The notes beneath the pieces were generated by a model. The model saw only the letters and a list, made by a program, of their open reading frames with translations. It did no database searches and was not told the DNA's origin. Source: Planococcus sp. MSAK28401 (lineage in GTDB: Bacteria > Bacillota > Bacilli > Bacillales_A > Planococcaceae). Taken from it: a stretch of DNA of 53,886 nt. The position numbers and the translations under genes were made by a program. Location of the stretch: contig NZ_JAAMTH010000008.1 in assembly GCF_018283455.1 (NCBI RefSeq), positions 1-53,886 on the forward strand, given 5' to 3'. Below are positions 42,741 through 51,388 of the stretch, one piece after another; the stretch's first letter is position 1, and every line of letters starts with the position of its first letter.

Positions 42741-44252
42741 TTACTCTGGCTTAGCAATCTCTTCAATTTCTTGATTAATCTCCTTCAAGCGCTCTTCGGC
42801 TTTCTTCGATGCTTTTTTATCGTTCTCTTTTTCAATCGCTTCTTCTAGTTTCTGTTTTTCTGCCTGCAATTCCTCTAACTGAAGCGCCTCTTTTTCGGCT
42901 TCTAGCACTGAACTCATGAACTTTTCATCGGTTAGCTCATGTTTTTCGAGAAACCCTTTCGCGCCTTGGAAATCCTTTTCTGCAATAAACGCTGATAAAA
43001 CCGTTTCAACCCGACGATCAGTTAGTTCGACTTGGTTTCGCAATTCGATAATTCGCGTCCACTCTTCTTCCACAGCAGCTAGTTCAAACTCAATGACTTC
43101 GGAAGGTTCATCAGTCGTCTCTTGAAGATTTTCCAGTCCTTCCACGTCCTCATCACGGCTAAGTTGCTCTGCAATGGTCCCGATTAGCTCAGGTTGGTTA
43201 CGAAGTGCTTTTTTATACTCGCCTTGCTTGATGTACAAGCGATTGAGTACCTCCTGATCAGCAGCTTGTAATTCATTGTAGTCTACGGATTCTAAGCTTT
43301 CTAAGACGCCATCTGTATCTCCTAGAAGCCCTTCCCGGTAAACGTCTGTCAGGTTCAGTTCGACGTCGGTCACTTCCCCTGATTCTTCCTCCTGAGCGTT
43401 CTCTGTTGCTTGCGTGAGGACGACATTCAGTCCGAATGCTGCTAGGAGAACGGCAGCCACGCCAACAAATAACTTTTTATTCCCACCAGTTGCCGATTTT
43501 GTACGGTTTTCTTTGGGCTGTTTGTTAAAGGAAGGGAGTCGTTGAAGACTCTCACGAAGCGACGCCGTCGTGACGGACCACTTTGTTTGGTTTTGCTTGG
43601 CCAACTCCTGTTCCTGTTGCTTCGCTTTTTTCTGTTCTTCTACTTGATTGAACACATCTGAAATATAGGCTTCCATTTCTTCCAACGACTGCAGACGCAA
43701 ATAAATCGTTTCGGCAAATCGGATCACTTCATCGCTTTGCTCTAAAAAATCGATTCTTCTTGGTCTGCCGTACACTTGATTTAATCGTGTCAGGGAAATA
43801 ATGATTAACTCTTTGACAGCCGTCAGTCGATCTTTCTCATGATTTAATGGCATCACGTCATTTTCTGTGACCATCACATGAAGGAGAGATTCCTCTTTAT
43901 TGAGCACGAAGTTCTCTTTTTGCCACAAGACATTGATTTCAGACTGCCGAGCCAGTTGGACGAGCGATAAGTAATACATCAGTTTGTCTTCAAATTCCAT
44001 CGCTTTCAAAGCATTAAAACTATGCAAATCCGTTAAATCGTATTCGAACCGGACCTGGCCCGACTGAAAAGAAATTTCCTGAGCCGATAAGAAGGTCGGA
44101 TCTCCTGTGACCAGTTGCATCTGTTTCTCGTAAGCCCGTTCGATCTGTTCCATTTCCTCTGTTTTAAATGCGGAAAGTGGCTGCAAGAAATAAAACGCAT
44201 TCTGATCGATTTCGATGGTTCCGACTCGATTGGCGATTGTACGAATAACCAT
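42741..44252 (-). CDS. EssB/YukC-like membrane protein in the conjugation operon
   Basis: 503 residues: an N-terminal cytoplasmic domain (FEYDLTDLHSFNALK, EDKLMYYLSLVQLARQ) closely following the pseudokinase-like fold pattern of EssB/YukC, a linker, one membrane segment (about residues 261-280) and an outside helical, Glu-rich coiled-coil domain. EssB is a core part of type VII secretion in firmicutes; no other T7SS part (FtsK-like EssC, WXG100) is present. Here it follows VirB-type genes, so it may serve as a scaffold of this transfer system. Confidence 0.75.
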   Translation of the reverse strand: MVIRTIANRVGTIEIDQNAFYFLQPLSAFKTEEMEQIERAYEKQMQLVTGDPTFLSAQEISFQSGQVRFEYDLTDLHSFNALKAMEFEDKLMYYLSLVQLARQSEINVLWQKENFVLNKEESLLHVMVTENDVMPLNHEKDRLTAVKELIIISLTRLNQVYGRPRRIDFLEQSDEVIRFAETIYLRLQSLEEMEAYISDVFNQVEEQKKAKQQEQELAKQNQTKWSVTTASLRESLQRLPSFNKQPKENRTKSATGGNKKLFVGVAAVLLAAFGLNVVLTQATENAQEEESGEVTDVELNLTDVYREGLLGDTDGVLESLESVDYNELQAADQEVLNRLYIKQGEYKKALRNQPELIGTIAEQLSRDEDVEGLENLQETTDEPSEVIEFELAAVEEEWTRIIELRNQVELTDRRVETVLSAFIAEKDFQGAKGFLEKHELTDEKFMSSVLEAEKEALQLEELQAEKQKLEEAIEKENDKKASKKAEERLKEINQEIEEIAKPE

Positions 44253-44276
44253 GTAACGTTCACCACCTTTATCTGA

Positions 44277-45032
44277 TTACTGAAGCTCTGGATATTGAGC
44301 TAAGATTTCTTCCACTTCGCTACGATAGGCTTCTTGTTCAGCCTCTACTTCACTTTCTGGCACACTTGATTGAATTTCGTTGTATTCTTTATCAATCTCT
44401 TTTAGATTGATTGATTGAATATCTAACGCAGGATGTTGAGCTAAAACCAGCCTATCTTCCTTGCTTTTTACGAAATGAATTTCAGATGATTGTTCTTCCT
44501 CTTCACTCTCATAGCTGTATTTAGCTTCCTCAAATATGAGTTCTGTCATTGAAAAGTGAGGTGACTTGTACTCTTCAGTTCCACTAGCATTGACATCTAC
44601 CTGCATAGTCTCAATACCATCGTACTCACAGTGACCTAGACTACATGGTTCACTACTCATTTTATTAAAATAAATGTTTTCGTTTTCTCCAGCTGCACCT
44701 TCAAAAGCAATTACTCCATCAAATTCTTCAGCTAACTTCTTGAAAACGATCTCGTCAGCCAACTCTTGGACTTGTGTATTGAAGGATGCTTCATCTTCAA
44801 TGACTATTTCTTCATTCTGAATATTTTTGTTCACTTTCTCTTCAAGCTCAGCCATCCTTTCGTTTAAAAAAACGACTACTTCTTCAGCTTGTGTAATATC
44901 TTCCTCGTTGAATACTTTACTGTTTTCCGGATTTTGTTCTGTATCCCCCCGATCTTCAGCATCGGAATTGCATGCTCCAAGTACCAGAATAGCTATGAAT
45001 AAGGTGAGTAAGTACAAATATTTCTTCATCAT
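44277..45032 (-). CDS. Lipoprotein of the conjugation operon
   Basis: 251 residues; signal with lipobox LVLGAC (Cys21), then a Glu-rich N-terminal coiled coil and a compact C-terminal part with no recognised domain. Likely anchored to the outer face of the membrane. AAGGAG lies just before the ATG; a second ATG follows directly. Between the VirB6-like and EssB-like genes. Confidence 0.8.
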   Translation of the reverse strand: MMKKYLYLLTLFIAILVLGACNSDAEDRGDTEQNPENSKVFNEEDITQAEEVVVFLNERMAELEEKVNKNIQNEEIVIEDEASFNTQVQELADEIVFKKLAEEFDGVIAFEGAAGENENIYFNKMSSEPCSLGHCEYDGIETMQVDVNASGTEEYKSPHFSMTELIFEEAKYSYESEEEEQSSEIHFVKSKEDRLVLAQHPALDIQSINLKEIDKEYNEIQSSVPESEVEAEQEAYRSEVEEILAQYPELQ

Positions 45033-45041
45033 TCCACTCCT

Positions 45042-46067
45042 TTATCTTCTTGCATATCGAGCAACATACTTCACCGAAGATCCAACTGCTTTAGCAGACC
45101 CTGTAGAAGCTCCAAATTGATTTAACAATGTTGGAATCGATAATCCCACAATAAAGAAAATCATTCCCAAAATCATGCTTCCTCCATCAGTAAGGTCTAC
45201 TAACGTTTTTATTCCCAAAACAAAACATAATAACTGGATCGTCAAAGTTAATATGTTGCTCACGACCGTTTTCAGCCATAAATTGAAAAAGTTATACTGA
45301 TCATTGACTATCGTGGGGATAGCCAGGACCCCTGTAATGTAAAGGATGACAAACAGGACTGTACGATACAGAATTGATAAGAAAAAAACAAAAAGAATGG
45401 CTGAAACTACAATCATTAAAATCAGCCCATATCCTACTGAATTAACAGCCATGACTTGCATGATATCGTAATGAGTAACAGGCGTTGTGAGCATGGTTTC
45501 TGTAAGTAAATGAGTTAGTTCTAGCATCCAATCGAACAATTGAGCGTAGATACCAAGAAGGATTCCACCCGTCACAACAGCAATTAGCTTGTCGTGAAGT
45601 GAATTCATCCCTTCTTCTCCATTTCCAGTGTATAGGATTACGATTTTAGTCGTTTGCCATAAAATAAAAATGGCAGTAATTGTCCATGCCAAAGATTTGA
45701 AATTTAGCATATAGCCTTCATAAACAGGATTTCCTGTAATAAAATCCGCGTCAATTTGAAACTTGCTAAAACTATCTACTGCACCATATACAAATCCACT
45801 TACTGTTGTGAACAAAAAACTATTGGTATGACAACCGATTTCGTGCCATTTGCAGCTAAATTGATTGGTATTGTAATCGTATTTTTCTAGATAAAGTACG
45901 TTTTTCATATAAGATTCAACACTATCCACTTTTTCACTACTTGATTGTGTCGTCTTATACTCTTCGATTGTCTCATCCATAAACTCGCCTTCTTCAGCAA
46001 ATACTACTGTAAATGGCGCAAAGATGAATAAAAGAAAGAGAGACATTGATATCAAAATTTTTTTCAC
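45042..46067 (-). CDS. VirB6/TrbL-like conjugation membrane protein
   Basis: 341 residues: signal peptide, an outside N-terminal segment with a Cys pair (FSCKWHEIGCHTNSF), then about six membrane segments and a Gly/Ser/Ala-rich end, the usual layout of VirB6-like channel proteins. Start is GTG 46067 after GGGAGG, overlapping the previous stop (TGATGTGA). A DNA translocation role is inferred from layout and context. Confidence 0.72.
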   Translation of the reverse strand: MKKILISMSLFLLFIFAPFTVVFAEEGEFMDETIEEYKTTQSSSEKVDSVESYMKNVLYLEKYDYNTNQFSCKWHEIGCHTNSFLFTTVSGFVYGAVDSFSKFQIDADFITGNPVYEGYMLNFKSLAWTITAIFILWQTTKIVILYTGNGEEGMNSLHDKLIAVVTGGILLGIYAQLFDWMLELTHLLTETMLTTPVTHYDIMQVMAVNSVGYGLILMIVVSAILFVFFLSILYRTVLFVILYITGVLAIPTIVNDQYNFFNLWLKTVVSNILTLTIQLLCFVLGIKTLVDLTDGGSMILGMIFFIVGLSIPTLLNQFGASTGSAKAVGSSVKYVARYARR

Positions 46068-46318
46068 ATCATTACCTCCCTATTCAGCAGCGTCAAGATA
46101 AGAAAAAGAAGAGGTACAAGTAAGAGAATCGCCCATTTCATAATAATGTTTTTCTTTATCTCGATTTTTTCCTTTTCACTTAAAGACTTGTCATACATCA
46201 ACTCAAACTTGCGTTCCTCCTGGTCAATGGCTGTTCGAGAAAGCCGATCAATCAATCCATCCATCTGTTTTTGGACACGTTGCTGGAAGACGAGCACCTG
46301 GTGGAGTTTTGCCTTCAT
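46064..46318 (-). CDS. Small membrane protein of the conjugation operon
   Basis: 84 residues: N-terminal helical coiled coil (VLVFQQRVQKQMDGLIDRL) and one C-terminal membrane segment (IIMKWAILLLVPLLFLILTLL). The ATG at 46318 with AAAGGATG upstream is the better start; ATG 46327 is too close to that site. Function unknown. Confidence 0.7.
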   Translation of the reverse strand: MKAKLHQVLVFQQRVQKQMDGLIDRLSRTAIDQEERKFELMYDKSLSEKEKIEIKKNIIMKWAILLLVPLLFLILTLLNREVMM

Positions 46319-46339
46319 CTCAATCATCCTTTCCTTCCA

Positions 46340-46891
46340 TTAACCGTTGTTTATCGCTTCCTCAAACTCCTCTCCGGACGTTAGCGGTTCCAAATCGTGC
46401 GCCTCGACTTTCCATTCACCTTGTTCTTCGATCCAGTGCATTTGAGACATCAAGTACATCACACGCTGACTCCCAGGCGACTCTAATTCTCCGTCTACCC
46501 CCGTTAAGGTAATCCGGTAAATGGCATAGACTTGAAACCCTTCTTCTACCGGACGAACGGAGATATTGAAAATCTCTAAATTCTCCGTGTTGCTTCGGCT
46601 ATGTCCGTGCATGGTTTCAGCCTCTGCCACTTCGTCTTCGACTTCCGAACGGTAGGATTCCGTGAAGTACCGAAGAGCATCACCTTCAAAAGTCGCTTCC
46701 ACAAACGCTTCCGTCTGTGTGTAGAGCGCCTCGCTTTGCTTTTCTTTTGCCGAGAGACGTTCGACTTGTTCGGTGAGGCGTTTATTCTCCTGTTCAACGT
46801 CTTGCTTGCTGAAGTAGAGGTTGAAGCTGATAAGAACTAAGACCAAGACGAGCGCCCCCATTAGAATCGTCTGCCCATTCATCTGTTTCAT
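46340..46891 (-). CDS. VirB8/TcpC-like membrane protein
   Basis: 183 residues: one N-terminal membrane segment (about 7-27), a short coiled coil, and an NTF2-like domain (FVEATFEGDALRYF near 65-78, then strands QVYAIYRITLTG). This is the build of VirB8-type scaffold proteins of Gram-positive transfer systems. It overlaps the upstream wall-hydrolase gene by 4 bases (ATGA). Confidence 0.75.
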   Translation of the reverse strand: MKQMNGQTILMGALVLVLVLISFNLYFSKQDVEQENKRLTEQVERLSAKEKQSEALYTQTEAFVEATFEGDALRYFTESYRSEVEDEVAEAETMHGHSRSNTENLEIFNISVRPVEEGFQVYAIYRITLTGVDGELESPGSQRVMYLMSQMHWIEEQGEWKVEAHDLEPLTSGEEFEEAINNG

Positions 46892-47988
46892 TCGTCCGTC
46901 CCCTTCTCTCCTTCAAGATACGGCATCGGATTGACCCGATTGCCAAACATGCGATCCGTATGGATTTCAAAATGCAGATGGTCACCGGTCGAGCGTCCGG
47001 TCGTGCCACACTGGCCGAGTTGCTCCATCTGGCTAATCTGGTCGCCCACTTCGACGTCAATCTTGCTGAGATGGGCATATAAACTATAGAGCTGATTCGC
47101 GTGTTCAATGACAACGACATTGCCGTATGTCTCTAAAACACCGGATGGGTATTGAGCAAAGACCACTTTGCCTTCTTTCGCTGCAAAGATCGGATCCGGT
47201 CGGCTGCAATTCAAGTCCACGCCTTCGTGTGGTGTGACGATGCCGGTAACGGGATGGACCCGGATGCCGAAATTCGAATTGATGACGACATCCGGAATCG
47301 GTTGCACGAATTCTCCGGTCGTCGTTTCGCAGTTCATCGTTAATCCACCTAACGAGCTAACCACTTTCGTGACATTCGGAACCCAATGACTGTTCAGGTT
47401 GGTCGGGTCATTACTAGCTCCTATCGGTGCATAAACGGAACCCAGATCGGCAATTGTGCCGAGCCCGTCCTGGATGATGCGGTTGTGCAAGGTCTTGCCC
47501 ATCGAGGCAATCCCTTCTTCCAACGTATCAAAGACAAACAGTCCGTCTGACCCCATCAAGCCTCCTGGATTGTTCTTTTCCACCACAGCCGACGAGGTCC
47601 CGTGACCGGTTTCGTGCAGCGCAATCGCAGCCATTAACACCGGATCAATCTCCTGTTCTTCAGCTACGTTCAGGAATACGTCCCCCATTCCTTCAAAAAC
47701 GCCTGCAGAGGCGAATCCAGCTTCCCACAACTCTTTATCCAATTCGCCTTCCGGAGCGCAATAGGCGCCGACTGAGGAGCCTGAGAGAGCTTCTAAATTG
47801 CTGTCGGGGTCATCTAAGTTGAAATCTTCGCCTTTACTCGTCATCGACATGAACACCGGCATGATAATCAGCAAAATCGTGACCCCAACGGCGATCAATC
47901 CGAGTGGACTGAACAAGACCTTTGTCAGCAAGATCGACCCTATCGTTTTGGCTGCGTCTTTTGGATTCATGCCCTCATCCCTTTTCAC
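46888..47988 (-). CDS. Two-domain wall hydrolase of the transfer system (glucosaminidase-like plus M23)
   Basis: 366 residues: membrane segment (about 20-48), a lysozyme/glucosaminidase-type domain (PVLMAAIALHETGHGTSS, KNNPGGLMG), then an M23 peptidase with NFGIRVHPVTG, HEGVDL and STGDHLHFEIH zinc ligands. It opens peptidoglycan for the channel, in the VirB1/TcpG/CwlT role. The GTG at 47988 overlaps the VirB4 stop (GTGA); the ATG at 47970 after AAGGG is an alternative start. Confidence 0.9.
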   Translation of the reverse strand: MKRDEGMNPKDAAKTIGSILLTKVLFSPLGLIAVGVTILLIIMPVFMSMTSKGEDFNLDDPDSNLEALSGSSVGAYCAPEGELDKELWEAGFASAGVFEGMGDVFLNVAEEQEIDPVLMAAIALHETGHGTSSAVVEKNNPGGLMGSDGLFVFDTLEEGIASMGKTLHNRIIQDGLGTIADLGSVYAPIGASNDPTNLNSHWVPNVTKVVSSLGGLTMNCETTTGEFVQPIPDVVINSNFGIRVHPVTGIVTPHEGVDLNCSRPDPIFAAKEGKVVFAQYPSGVLETYGNVVVIEHANQLYSLYAHLSKIDVEVGDQISQMEQLGQCGTTGRSTGDHLHFEIHTDRMFGNRVNPMPYLEGEKGTDE

Positions 47989-49859
47989 ATGGTCAGTTCG
48001 TTAATGCTCTTCTGTTCAAACCACAGCTTCTCGGTCACTTCGTTCAGCTGCACTTCGAGTTTGATCTTTTTGGAACCAGTGTAGAAAATGCCTTTGCCGG
48101 CTTGTTCTTTCTTCTTGCCGTCTTTGAGAATCAAGGTTGATCGTTCTTCTTTGGAGAATTGGTTGCCGAGCTCTTCTTCTAAGTACTTCAGTTCTTCCTC
48201 ACTCATCGGCAAATACAACCGTTGAACCGATTGGGTGATGATTGCTTTTCCGTAGTTCCGGTTCTCATCGCGTGCCGACAAGAAGTCTTCGACCGATTGG
48301 GACGCTGTGGTAATGCCGCAGTTGAACGACCGGAGCACTTTCATCATGAAGTAGATGAATTCCATCGCTTTCGGCACTTTCGGATCGGCGATGACGTGCG
48401 CTTCATCAATGAAGATTTCGCTCGGCTGCCGGTCGCCACTCATGATTTCATAGGTCGTGTGCGAGAGGATGTTGTAGAAGAGAATCCGTTGAATCTTTTC
48501 GTTGTTGCTCATTTCCTTCAAGTCGTAGCAAACCAATTCATTGTCAATGTTGACGTTCGTCGGTCCGTTGAACAGTTCCGAGTAAATGCCGTACACGTAG
48601 GTTTCCAAGGTTGTATGGAAATCTCGGATTCGTTCGTACAAAGGTGGGTCGTTCTGTTTATCCCGGGCAATCAACTCGTACAGGTCTTCCAAGATGGGAT
48701 AATCATCGGCAGTCAATTGGTTCACATCGGTCGTCTCGTCGATTCCCTTCTCTTCGTAGACCTTCTGGATGTACCGGCTCAGGATGTCTTCCTGCAGATC
48801 GCTCATGGAGTTGTACATCAATTGGAACATGACCAACAGGTTCGAGATTTTCGTCAGCAAAATGTTTCCGAGTTCGGTTTCTTCCATTTGAATCTTCTCG
48901 CTGATTTTCGGCAGGTCCATCGGATTGATCCGGTTTCCGCCTTTCAGCTGAAACTTAACCCAGGCACCGCCGAGATCCGAGTAGTTTCGTCCGAACTCCC
49001 CTTTTGGATCCACGGTGATGATTTTCCGTCCGAGCATGTGCTTGTTCGTCATGTTCGCGAACAAGTACGTCGATTTCCCGATACCGGAAATCCCGATGAC
49101 AAACTCATGCCGATTCAACAGGTTCGTATCGTCAACAATCACGACGTTCCCAGTCGTCATATTTCGGCCTTTGATCAATCCCGTTTCCGAGAACATTTCG
49201 TTTTCATGGAACGGGAAGAAATACGAGATGGCTTCCGAGTTGGTCATCTTGTAGGTGAGCTCGTCGACTTTGTTGTCATTCAACGGGAGGAACGACCGGA
49301 ACGCATCCACAGCTCGGTCCGTTGGGTTATGAATGATGCCGATCTTCGAGAACTTACTTTTCACGGTTGTCGTCAGTTGGTCCAGTTCTTCCTGAGAACT
49401 CGCCACCAAGTGGATGAGCGTATGGAACAGATAAATCTTGTCGTTTCGGTACGACAGGTTCCGCAGCATTTCTGACGCACTTTCAATCTGTCCTTCGGAT
49501 TCGATAATTGTTTGTTCGTCCGCAAAGCGTGTATTCATCTTCATTCGGTTCTGCTTAATGCTTTTGACGAGCTGCGTCCGTACTTCGCCCATGTTGTATT
49601 CCTGCAGGTAATGGACAAGCGACACGTTCTCCGGAATCTCCGTCACTTGCTGGATCTTGTTTTGGTCTTGAATCGGGTCGTAATCCACGATGAGAAGCGT
49701 CCGGGTGTAATTCGCCCCCACCCGGACGGAGGAATCATATTCCGTCAGATTGTCCGGGGCAATGGCTGTGAGAAGCGTTTCGTTCATGCCACTGACCGTG
49801 TCTTCAAAGGTTGTTTCGTCTGGTTGTTTGGGCTGCAGCCACTTCGGTTTCCACACCAT
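47985..49859 (-). CDS. virB4: VirB4-type conjugation ATPase
   Basis: 624 residues; an N-terminal VirB4 domain and a C-terminal RecA-like motor with GISGIGKST (Walker A, near residue 256) and SEIFIDEAHVIADP (Walker B). It energises assembly or transport in the type IV channel; homologues are TcpF, TraE of pIP501 and PrgJ. The Glu/Arg motifs are intact, so it should be active. ATG 49859 follows AGGAGGTGG. Confidence 0.95.
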   Translation of the reverse strand: MVWKPKWLQPKQPDETTFEDTVSGMNETLLTAIAPDNLTEYDSSVRVGANYTRTLLIVDYDPIQDQNKIQQVTEIPENVSLVHYLQEYNMGEVRTQLVKSIKQNRMKMNTRFADEQTIIESEGQIESASEMLRNLSYRNDKIYLFHTLIHLVASSQEELDQLTTTVKSKFSKIGIIHNPTDRAVDAFRSFLPLNDNKVDELTYKMTNSEAISYFFPFHENEMFSETGLIKGRNMTTGNVVIVDDTNLLNRHEFVIGISGIGKSTYLFANMTNKHMLGRKIITVDPKGEFGRNYSDLGGAWVKFQLKGGNRINPMDLPKISEKIQMEETELGNILLTKISNLLVMFQLMYNSMSDLQEDILSRYIQKVYEEKGIDETTDVNQLTADDYPILEDLYELIARDKQNDPPLYERIRDFHTTLETYVYGIYSELFNGPTNVNIDNELVCYDLKEMSNNEKIQRILFYNILSHTTYEIMSGDRQPSEIFIDEAHVIADPKVPKAMEFIYFMMKVLRSFNCGITTASQSVEDFLSARDENRNYGKAIITQSVQRLYLPMSEEELKYLEEELGNQFSKEERSTLILKDGKKKEQAGKGIFYTGSKKIKLEVQLNEVTEKLWFEQKSINELTM

Positions 49860-49870
49860 GTCTCCACCTC

Positions 49871-50914
49871 CTACTCGAATCGATCGTTCAGCAAGGTCTT
49901 GTATTGCTCGACCAAGGCTTTGGCCGTGTTCTTCCCAACGACCACATCGAGCTTGGCGTTGGTTTTATGGACGATGTTCTGTCCTTGCGCCTGGGCATTC
50001 TCGAAATCGATGCAGGCATAATAGAATTTCAACAGTTCGTCGTTCTCGAGAATCTTCACGTCCAACTTCTCGTAGCCCGACAGCATCTGTTCAAGTTTGG
50101 CTTGCAGAATGTTCGCCGTCGTTTCCAGTTTCAAATAATCCTTTGGTGAATTCGTCATCGGCTTAGAAATAACCAAGTACCGTTTACGCGTCACCATGTT
50201 TTTCGACTTTTGGATCCGTTCAATCTGATCCGCATAGCCTTGCTTGAGCATCCGTTTCGCATAGGATGAGTTCTGATCCACTTGCTCGTTGAACCACATC
50301 AAGTAGTTCGTTAAATTGATGGGCTGCGCGACTTGCATCAACTGGATCTGTTTCTCACCGGTATCGTTAATAAACGACTGATACGCCGACAAGACGTTTT
50401 CTTTCGCCAGCTCGTTCATCAGCGACAAATTGACCGAGGACACTTCCAATACCTTAATCAAGCGCCGGTCCGAGGACTCCAAACAGCCATTGGCGATATT
50501 CGCGAGTCCTAATTCAGTTCGGGTGTCCCGTTCGTTCCGGCTCATCGGTAAGGCTCCTTTCGCGTAATGAAAATCTTTCTTCCGGTGCTTCGCTTTTAGC
50601 TTCCAGATCACTTTGTATTGCAAGAGCGACAAGTTCTTCCGGACGGGATGCTTGTTTAACTGAAACACCGTCACGATCATCGCCGGCACAAACGCCACGA
50701 GGAGGAGTTGCTGATTGAGTGTCCCTGCCCGGTACAGCAAGTACGAGATGAACGCCCCCAACAGGAGAAACGGGGAAACGATGAACACGTCTTGGAACGA
50801 GATGTTGCCGTATAAGTATTTCTTCGTATCGATGTTCAACGGCAATTCAACTTTGCCTCGCTCGCGCAGCCGTTCTTGGCGCTCCATATAGGAATCTGTT
50901 CGCATGGGTATCAC
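49871..50914 (-). CDS. Membrane protein with VirB3-like N-terminus and possible VirB4-N domain
   Basis: 347 residues. Two close membrane segments (about 40-58 and 68-85) and KHPVRKNLSLLQY follow a short N-terminal tail, as in VirB3/PrgI-type proteins. The remaining 250 residues are soluble; strands such as KRYLVISKP and the general size resemble the N-terminal domain of VirB4. Directly upstream of VirB4 by 11 bases. GTG 50914 with GGGAG; ATG 50905 possible. Confidence 0.65.
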   Translation of the reverse strand: MIPMRTDSYMERQERLRERGKVELPLNIDTKKYLYGNISFQDVFIVSPFLLLGAFISYLLYRAGTLNQQLLLVAFVPAMIVTVFQLNKHPVRKNLSLLQYKVIWKLKAKHRKKDFHYAKGALPMSRNERDTRTELGLANIANGCLESSDRRLIKVLEVSSVNLSLMNELAKENVLSAYQSFINDTGEKQIQLMQVAQPINLTNYLMWFNEQVDQNSSYAKRMLKQGYADQIERIQKSKNMVTRKRYLVISKPMTNSPKDYLKLETTANILQAKLEQMLSGYEKLDVKILENDELLKFYYACIDFENAQAQGQNIVHKTNAKLDVVVGKNTAKALVEQYKTLLNDRFE

Positions 50915-50932
50915 ATACTTTCTCCCGTTTTC

Positions 50933-51157
50933 TTACAGGTTCATTTGGATGTAATCGATCACTGGTTTTGCCAATAGGAACAAGACAACGCCCAAAACGC
51001 ACAGTTTCAAGCCGTTTTTGAACTTTGGTGACGATTGCTCATCGCCGGCCCATACCCCAATTGCACAAATTAAGAGACCGATCATAAAAATTGTGATGAA
51101 GGTTGTTTGCATATCCGTAAACAATGTATTCAAGAACGTACTGATTCGATCAAACAT
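50933..51157 (-). CDS. VirB2-like pilin/small membrane protein
   Basis: 74 residues, two membrane segments (FITIFMIGLLICAIGVW and GLKLCVLGVVLFLLAK) separated by a short polar loop, as in TrbC/VirB2-like proteins. The start is ATG 51157 with AAAGGTGG upstream; the open frame to 51196 has none. First gene of the conjugation operon. Confidence 0.7.
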   Translation of the reverse strand: MFDRISTFLNTLFTDMQTTFITIFMIGLLICAIGVWAGDEQSSPKFKNGLKLCVLGVVLFLLAKPVIDYIQMNL

Positions 51158-51216
51158 AGTTGCCACCACCTTTCTTCTCTGTCTTAACGGTAACAAACTG
51201 CCGGTTATTCGGCAAT

Positions 51217-51241
51217 GAAAAATGCCGGATTTCCGGCATTA
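51217..51241 (-). terminator. Attenuator-like hairpin in the tra leader
   Basis: On the minus strand AATGCCGG-AAA-TCCGGCATTTTT is a stem with T-tract, placed before the first tra gene and about 130 bases after repA. Related GCCG/CGGC segments (51198-51213) could form an alternative pairing. It may attenuate transcription entering the operon. Confidence 0.55.
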
Positions 51242-51357
51242 CTAAAAGACCTTTTTGCATCTAATAAAAGACGAATTCTAAGAATATATAAGACTTTTAT
51301 CCTCAATCAGTAATATAAAAGGGCTAATTTATCAGAACCTTTATTTACATATAAATA

Positions 51358-51388
51358 AAAAGAGGAAGTCACTTGGACTTCCTCTTCG
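51358..51388 (-). terminator. repA terminator
   Basis: AAGAGGAAGTC (51360-51370) and GACTTCCTCTT (51376-51386), T-tract on the minus strand; it overlaps the last codons of repA. Confidence 0.85.

Noticed and set aside
48222..49475. 417-codon open frame on the plus strand
   Set aside because: It is antisense to virB4, Arg/His/Phe-rich in the manner of a shadow frame, and has no ribosome site.
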